Shown here: positions 8,440-10,316 of the stretch, piece after piece | Layout: every line of letters begins with the position of its first letter | Numbering within the stretch: the first letter of the stretch is position 1 | Source: Euperipatoides rowelli | Lineage: Eukaryota > Onychophora > Udeonychophora > Euonychophora > Peripatopsidae | NCBI GenBank assembly: GCA_003024985.2 | Contig: PXIH01S0043348.1 | Direction: 5' to 3' (one strand) | DNA: 10,316 bases | Translations under genes and position numbers: made by a program | Notes under the pieces: model-generated | Told to the model about the DNA's origin: nothing | Databases searched by the model: none | What the model saw: only the letters and a program-made list of their open reading frames with translations

Positions 8440-8458
8440 TATTATTATTATTATTATT
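8440..8458. repeat. ATT trinucleotide microsatellite
   Basis: Six ATT units follow a T at 8440. An ambiguous base lies at 8432. The array sits about 15 bases beyond the truncated 5' end of the LINE reverse transcriptase relic. Such short arrays are common at LINE insertion edges, usually at the 3' end, so the position here is only suggestive. Confidence 0.9.
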
Positions 8459-9208
8459 CAGGCAAAATTCAATGTTGAGTGTGCTAATAATAATTCTTCA
8501 TGATTTTAAAACTGATAGCCTAGATACTGTTTTTTGTTCATTTGTTTTTTAACCTTTTGCATTATTGATGATTATGTTCTCTTATAATTCAAAATTAGAA
8601 TTATGTGCCAGTGATTATTACATTTAACCAGAAAATTGGCTATAAAAATATTGTTTTGGATTAAATGAATAGGGATATAAAAGTCAACTTTTGCTTTTTT
8701 AATAGAATGAAAAATGATTAAAATTTGAATAATGTAGCAAAAATTTCTGTAAGTTTAATAAAAAGTTCCTTGCTCTGAATAATAGTATAAGAAAGGAGGA
8801 AAAATCTAATACTTTATTAAAAGAGCTTACTATAATCTAATAATGATTTATGCTTATAATCTGAGCTTTGACATTAATTAATAAATACATTAAAAACATA
8901 TTCCCATAAAAAATGACTAAATAGAGTAAATCTTATCATGACTAATATAGAGACTTTTTTTAATGGTCATTCTCATTATGGAATGTTTGTAGGATTAAAA
9001 ATATTGAAAATAAAAAAAATAATATTATATCTCATCATTAAGTTTCTTTTTGTTTAGGTGGTGAGAGGGTGGGAGCAGTTTGAATATTTAAATTACATGG
9101 CTGGCTGAAAAACAGGTGCAAACAATTTTTTTTTAGATATCTAAATTAAACTACAATTTCCCAAATTGCAGATGTTGACATCAATATTATAGCAGCAATG
9201 ACAGGGTT
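8459..9208. other. AT-rich spacer, no gene recognised
   Basis: No coding motif, RNA gene or element is visible. A short G-rich word lies at 9058-9075 (gtggtgagagggtggg), outside the hAT-like element. From about 9150 the + strand is briefly open across the position where the hAT-like element inserted, behind an acceptor-like cccaaattgcag (to 9170), but I see no family match. Confidence 0.45.
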
Positions 9209-9216
9209 GCTATGCA
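9209..9216. repeat. Left target-site duplication (gctatgca)
   Basis: Exact copy of 9555-9562, directly abutting the terminal CAGAGG of the hAT-like element. Removing the element and one copy restores a continuous pre-insertion site. Confidence 0.88.
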
Positions 9217-9265
9217 CAGAGGCATCTCAAGGAGGGGTAGTGGTGGACCATCCCAAATTTTTTAA

Positions 9266-9311
9266 GGGGGAACTGGGTGGGGTGGGCTTTAGGGTTGGGT
9301 GGGGAAGAGGG
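9266..9311 (+). other. Strong G-quadruplex-forming motif inside the hAT-like element
   Basis: Eight runs of three or more G are separated by loops of one to five bases: GGGGG, GGG, GGGG, GGG, GGG, GGG, GGGG, GGG. This meets the canonical rule of four G-runs with loops of up to seven bases about twice over. In a window that is mostly AT it stands out sharply. It lies on the same strand as akirin, roughly 700 bases upstream of its start codon. Formation in the cell is not shown by sequence. Confidence 0.85.
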
Positions 9312-9384
9312 CTGCTGCAGGATTTGGTGGGGCAGGAGGTGTGTAAATATAGTCTTCTGTTCTTGTAATGTTTAATTTAGATTT

Positions 9385-9487
9385 AAAGCTTATCAAATTT
9401 TAGACAGAACGGCAAAAAAACTTCCAGACATCTAAAAAAAAAAGCTTATCAAAATAAGACCGACAACTAAAAAAAAAGCTTATCAAA
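9385..9487 (+). repeat. Three copies of a 13-bp word within the hAT-like element
   Basis: The word aaagcttatcaaa occurs at 9385-9397, 9441-9453 and 9475-9487, each copy next to an A-rich run and separated by short unlike spacers. Subterminal repeated words are typical transposase-binding sites in hAT elements, so these near the right end may have served that role. Confidence 0.75.
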
Positions 9488-9554
9488 ATATTTGTCAAGG
9501 GGGTGTCAAAAGTCAGTTTAGCCCTGGGTACCAAACAGTCATGCTACGCCTCTG

Positions 9555-9562
9555 GCTATGCA
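9555..9562. repeat. Right target-site duplication (gctatgca)
   Basis: Exact copy of 9209-9216, directly following the terminal CCTCTG of the hAT-like element. Confidence 0.88.
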
Positions 9563-9873
9563 GCAAAGAATACACCCTAAAAGTGTGTCGAAATTTAATG
9601 AAAATTTCAAATTAATTGATTTCCAATTCAAATATGATCGATTTTGTATTTTGAAGAAAGAAAATTGATAGGTATTTTCAATCTACTGGCCCTATGGCAC
9701 TCGCTAATCAAGTACTGATAAGGCTAAATAATATAAAAAATGCATTAAGAAAAACATCAACCAAAACGAGGCAGATTGTTGAAAAAGAACGAACNACCAT
9801 TTTGGAAAAATTACCTTTATACGCCTATTTGGATATAAAATTTGAATCCTTAATCATCAAGAAATTTAATTGA
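9558..9873 (+). other. Pair of small overlapping open frames upstream of akirin, unknown
   Basis: An ATG at 9558-9560, inside the right target duplication, opens 36 codons (MQQRIHPKSV...) to 9668. In the next frame the sequence is open from 9655 to a TGA at 9871-9873. That frame has an ATG at 9694 giving 59 residues that start MALANQVLIRLNNIKNAL and continue with a charged, helix-prone stretch. The two join in an A-rich run (9652-9665), as if one frame had been split by an indel. Composition looks protein-like. An ambiguous base at 9795 falls in a Thr codon and does not change the reading. I recognise no family. Options are an exon of an upstream gene, a small ORF, a transposon remnant, or chance. 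Confidence 0.28.
9834..9840 (+). promoter_or_regulatory. Possible TATA box (TATAAAA) for akirin
   Basis: TATAAAA lies 164 bases upstream of the akirin ATG. If used, transcription would start near 9865-9870 and give a leader of about 135 bases that includes the upstream ATG at 9889. In AT-rich DNA this heptamer is common, so the call is weak. It also falls inside the small open frame 9655-9873. Confidence 0.2.
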
Positions 9874-9888
9874 ACAAAAGCGGTACGA

Positions 9889-10041
9889 ATGGTACCATTC
9901 TGTAATACTCATATTAAATTATATCTCTGGACATTTCCTTGCCTTCAAGTTGTGAGGAATAAAGAAATATATCCACCTAAAACCATTGTTGGAAGTAGCC
10001 AAGATGGCTTGCGCTACGTTAAAAAGGACTTTAGATTTTGA
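9889..10041 (+). other. Upstream ORF overlapping the akirin start codon
   Basis: The ATG at 9889-9891 lies in a perfect 12-base palindrome, aatggtaccatt (9888-9899). It opens 50 codons (MVPFCNTHIK...) and closes at a TGA 38 bases inside the akirin coding sequence, in a different frame. Its context is mixed: C at -3, G at +4. It matters only if the akirin leader starts upstream of 9889. Overlapping upstream ORFs of this kind generally lower translation of the main frame, which is a family-independent rule rather than something shown here. Confidence 0.4.
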
Positions 10042-10316
10042 TCCTTTGCATAGTCCATCTCAGTGGCCGCCTAAGAAAAGGAGATGTATGCCTATTACAA
10101 TGTCACCTTCTATACCACCAACCAAGCCTCACCAACTTAACCCATCTCCTTTTGGGGATGTTTCACCTAAACTCACCCCTGAACAAATTGCAGCCAATGT
10201 TAGTGCTGAAATCAAATGCCTGCAACGAAGGAAACAATTGCATTTTGCAAATCATAGTGGAAACTCTGATAGTGAGGGTCAGCTTTCTAATCCAGGATCT
10301 CCCTCATTATTATGTC
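10004..10316 (+). CDS. akirin: Akirin, N-terminal part (runs off the right edge)
   Basis: Akirin is a small nuclear protein that bridges transcription factors (Relish/NF-kB, Twist) and chromatin remodelling complexes of SWI/SNF type in innate immunity and development. The 104 codons seen start [18 protein letters not shown], the hallmark akirin N-terminus, followed by the nuclear localisation signal KKRR at residues 24-27, the SPFGDVS box at about 48-54, and [15 protein letters not shown] with the basic QRRKQL at 74-79. A Ser-rich acidic linker (85-101) follows. The conserved C-terminal helical region, ending in the family's tyrosine-serine tail, lies beyond the window; full proteins are about 180-210 residues. 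The ATG has strong context (A at -3, G at +4), and CAAGATGGC around it resembles a YY1 site. No splice donor is seen before the edge. Identification is secure; the vertebrate paralogue numbers do not apply. Confidence 0.96.
   Translation, partial: MACATLKRTLDFDPLHSPSQWPPKKRRCMPITMSPSIPPTKPHQLNPSPFGDVSPKLTPEQIAANVSAEIKCLQRRKQLHFANHSGNSDSEGQLSNPGSPSLLC

Larger units (their letters stand above)
9217..9554. mobile_element. Non-autonomous hAT-like element (MITE), 338 bp
   Basis: The left end reads CAGAGGCATCTCAAGG and the inverse of the right end reads CAGAGGCGTAGCATGA: 7 identical terminal bases, 11 of the first 16. The flanking octamer gctatgca is repeated exactly at 9209-9216 and 9555-9562, a perfect 8-bp target-site duplication. 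An 8-bp duplication with CAGAG-type inverted ends is the hallmark of the hAT superfamily. There is no transposase frame inside, so any movement would have depended on an autonomous relative. The unmutated duplication suggests a fairly recent insertion. It lies about 450 bases upstream of the akirin start codon. The duplication does not fit the preferred hAT pattern nTnnnnAn, a mild caution. Confidence 0.85.

Overview
This is animal genomic DNA, very AT-rich, with microsatellites, broken retrotransposons, no operon structure and no bacterial signals. The only securely named gene is at the right edge: the 5' coding part of akirin on the + strand, running off the window. Its N-terminal block, KKRR nuclear localisation signal and SPFGDVS box place it in Metazoa. 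The akirin sequence and the retroelement types suit an invertebrate, perhaps a mollusc, but that lineage is an inference.

Layout, left to right. 1-180: a CpG-bearing stretch with inverted repeats and a short minus-strand open frame leaving the left edge. 184-1760: a minus-strand relic of a LINE with two ORFs (zinc-knuckle ORF1, then the endonuclease start of ORF2), frameshifted and cut short. 1761-2336: AT-rich, with an A-rich tract. 2337-3258: a compound low-complexity block made of a 13-bp minisatellite, a long polypyrimidine tract and a CTAT microsatellite. 3259-3835: nothing recognised. 3836-4316: an island of better base composition with a splice-bounded candidate exon (minus strand) and a 97-codon open frame (+ strand). 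4317-6617: AT-rich, nothing supported. 6618-7019: a broken minus-strand coding relic, tentatively a MULE-type transposase. 7222-8425: a second, different minus-strand LINE relic (reverse transcriptase through C-terminus). 8440-8458: an ATT microsatellite. 8459-9208: AT-rich, nothing supported. 9209-9562: an intact-looking 338-bp non-autonomous hAT-like element with perfect 8-bp target-site duplications and a strong G-quadruplex motif. 9558-9873: small + strand open frames of unknown status. 10004-10316: akirin.

The genes do not form a pathway. The window reads as an intergenic or intronic transposon graveyard leading into the akirin promoter and first coding exon. I found no evidence for a new multi-gene system. 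The best leads are the candidate exon at 3836-3979, the overlapping upstream ORF and the hAT-like insertion with its G-quadruplex near akirin, and the unplaced small frames just upstream of akirin.
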